From assembly GCA_913051905.1 (NCBI GenBank), contig CAJXBY010000137.1, forward strand, positions 1 through 7,028: a stretch of DNA of 7,028 bases, written 5' to 3'. The translations under genes and the position numbers were made by a program. Under the pieces are notes generated by a model. It had not been told where the DNA came from, made no database searches, and saw only the letters and a list, made by a program, of their open reading frames with translations. Below, piece by piece: positions 6,064 through 7,028 of the stretch. This DNA comes from an uncultured Gammaproteobacteria bacterium. Lineage in GTDB: Bacteria > Pseudomonadota > Gammaproteobacteria > Arenicellales > UBA868. The first letter of the stretch is position 1. Each line of letters begins with the position of its first letter.

Positions 6064-6909
6064 ATGACTGAAACGTTCGAAGTACTGCGAAGCTTTGAAC
6101 TGGGCCGCACCGGTGCCCCCAGCGAGGATGCGATTCGGGCTTACGAGCGCGATGGGGTCGTCTGCCTGCGCAAAGCGTTTAGTCGAGAGTGGGTCGAGCA
6201 GGGCCGGCGCGCGGTTGCCGCGGTGATTCGCACCCGATCCCGCAGCGAACTCCATTCGGCCCACCCGGAGAACGGGCAATCCGGTAATTTTTTCTTCGAC
6301 ACTTTTCTTTGGAAACGGCTGCCGTCGTTCCGAAAGTTCACCTTTGACTCACCCGCTTCGGGGCTCGCCCGCAAAGTAATGCGTTCGCGGTCCCTGCTGC
6401 TTTATTTTGATATGGCCATCGTCAAGGAACCCGGTACCCGGGCACGCACTCCCTGGCACTATGATGAGGCATACTGGCCGGTGTCGGGAACCCAGGTGTG
6501 CAATGTGTGGGTGGCACTGGATCCAGTTCCGAAGGATACGGCACTTCATTTCGTGCTCGGATCACACAAGCTGCGTGACGATTACCGGGGAGTGGACTTT
6601 TTCACATCCAAAAGCATGCGTGGCCACATTGAACCCGAACCGCCTCAATGGGACCTTGTCGACGGTGATCACCGGATCGCCTGCGCACCGATGGCACCCG
6701 GCGACTGTGCCATCCTGAATCTGCGCACCCACCACAGTGCACCGGGAAACCTGCGGCACAGCAACCGCCGCCGGGTAATCTGCACACACTGGTTTGGTGA
6801 TGATGCAAGGTTTAGCGACAAGCCCTGGGAATGCAATCCAGACGAACGCGGTGAGGCCCTGTTGAACGGGGGGCCGCTTGAATGCGAGACATTTCCCCGG
6901 GTCTATTGA
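6064..6909 (+). CDS. Phytanoyl-CoA dioxygenase (PhyH) family Fe(II)/2-oxoglutarate oxygenase
   Basis: This 281-aa cytoplasmic enzyme belongs to the PhyH branch of the double-stranded beta-helix dioxygenases, which couple 2-oxoglutarate decarboxylation to hydroxylation of a substrate. The facial triad is visible: H132 and D134 in WHYDEAYW, and a distal histidine, most likely H224 in THHSAPGN. The Arg cluster R235-R237 supplies the expected 2-oxoglutarate-binding arginine. CNVWVALDPV (146-155) and LHFVLGSHKL (161-170) are typical family segments between HxD and the distal His. The length is normal, and the N-terminal helix begins with an AYERDGVVCLRKAFS segment common in the family. The start is set by GGAGGG. 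It follows the GS-like gene by 99 bp on the same strand and is probably in the same transcript, implying a step in the same pathway. PhyH-family enzymes act on very varied substrates (acyl-CoAs, ectoine, halogenation targets, natural products), so the substrate cannot be named. Confidence 0.88.
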   Translation: MTETFEVLRSFELGRTGAPSEDAIRAYERDGVVCLRKAFSREWVEQGRRAVAAVIRTRSRSELHSAHPENGQSGNFFFDTFLWKRLPSFRKFTFDSPASGLARKVMRSRSLLLYFDMAIVKEPGTRARTPWHYDEAYWPVSGTQVCNVWVALDPVPKDTALHFVLGSHKLRDDYRGVDFFTSKSMRGHIEPEPPQWDLVDGDHRIACAPMAPGDCAILNLRTHHSAPGNLRHSNRRRVICTHWFGDDARFSDKPWECNPDERGEALLNGGPLECETFPRVY

Positions 6910-7028
6910 CCTTCTGAGATTCAGGCCCGCGAAAGGTACTGGCTACCGATACGCGTAGCCCGCTGCTAAGCCCTCATTTGGGATTTTGGCAGTCGGATCG
7001 GGTACGTGCGCCGAATCCTTTCATCGAC

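Noticed and set aside
6941..6960. GGCTAC/GTAGCC inverted repeat after the PhyH gene as a terminator
   Set aside because: The stem has only 6 bp, an 8-nt loop and no following U-tract.
6966..7028. Open frame on the minus strand entering from the right edge (20 codons to TAG) as a partial gene end
   Set aside because: It is too short to separate from chance, and no recognisable C-terminus or terminator supports a convergent gene.
7006..7028. GTG at 7006 open to the right edge as the start of another gene
   Set aside because: Only seven codons are visible and no Shine-Dalgarno precedes it.

Overview
The window reads as an accessory catabolic region of a proteobacterium. This rests on moderately high GC, good Shine-Dalgarno sites, a Tat-exported family-5 solute-binding protein and a proteobacterial BenE-type carrier. 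I cannot place the organism more precisely. No rRNA, tRNA, transposase, CRISPR array or phage gene is visible.

Layout: (1) Positions 76-1653 (-) encode a Tat-exported DppA/SBP_bac_5-type ABC solute-binding protein. A stem-loop terminator lies just past its stop (20-51), and no permease or ATPase gene is present. (2) Positions 1654-1982 form a 329-bp divergent gene-free region. It holds a strong Shine-Dalgarno for the binding protein, a 16-bp operator-like palindrome (1782-1797), a possible promoter reading right, and a perfect 18-bp-stem hairpin (1820-1861) that lacks the U-tract of a terminator. (3) Positions 1983-3224 (+) encode a BenE/benzoate:H+ symporter-family membrane protein. (4) Positions 3254-4384 (-, possibly starting at 4453) encode a Rieske non-haem iron oxygenase alpha subunit, convergent with benE. 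Its inter-subunit bridging residue is Glu, as in the glycine-betaine and carnitine oxygenase branch. (5) Positions 4385-4548 are a divergent control region. (6) Positions 4549-5964 (+) encode a glutamine-synthetase-fold ligase of the GlnT/gamma-glutamylmethylamide-synthetase type. Its metal ligands are intact, but several substrate-pocket residues are altered. (7) Positions 6064-6909 (+) encode a phytanoyl-CoA-dioxygenase-family Fe(II)/2-oxoglutarate oxygenase, 99 bp downstream and probably co-transcribed. (8) Positions 6910-7028 contain no supportable gene.

How they may work together (inference): uptake proteins (a periplasmic binding protein and an aromatic-acid-type symporter) flank two mononuclear iron oxygenases and a gamma-glutamyl/amide-forming ligase. 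This suggests use of a nitrogenous organic compound: import, oxidation or N-dealkylation by the Rieske enzyme, ligation of an amine or acid by the GS-like enzyme, and further hydroxylation by the PhyH enzyme. A BenE carrier beside a quaternary-ammonium-type Rieske oxygenase would suit a substrate that is both a carboxylate and an N-methylated ammonium, for example an N-methyl-pyridine-carboxylate or another betaine. The sequence does not identify the substrate. The altered GS-like pocket together with this gene combination is the best candidate for something undescribed.
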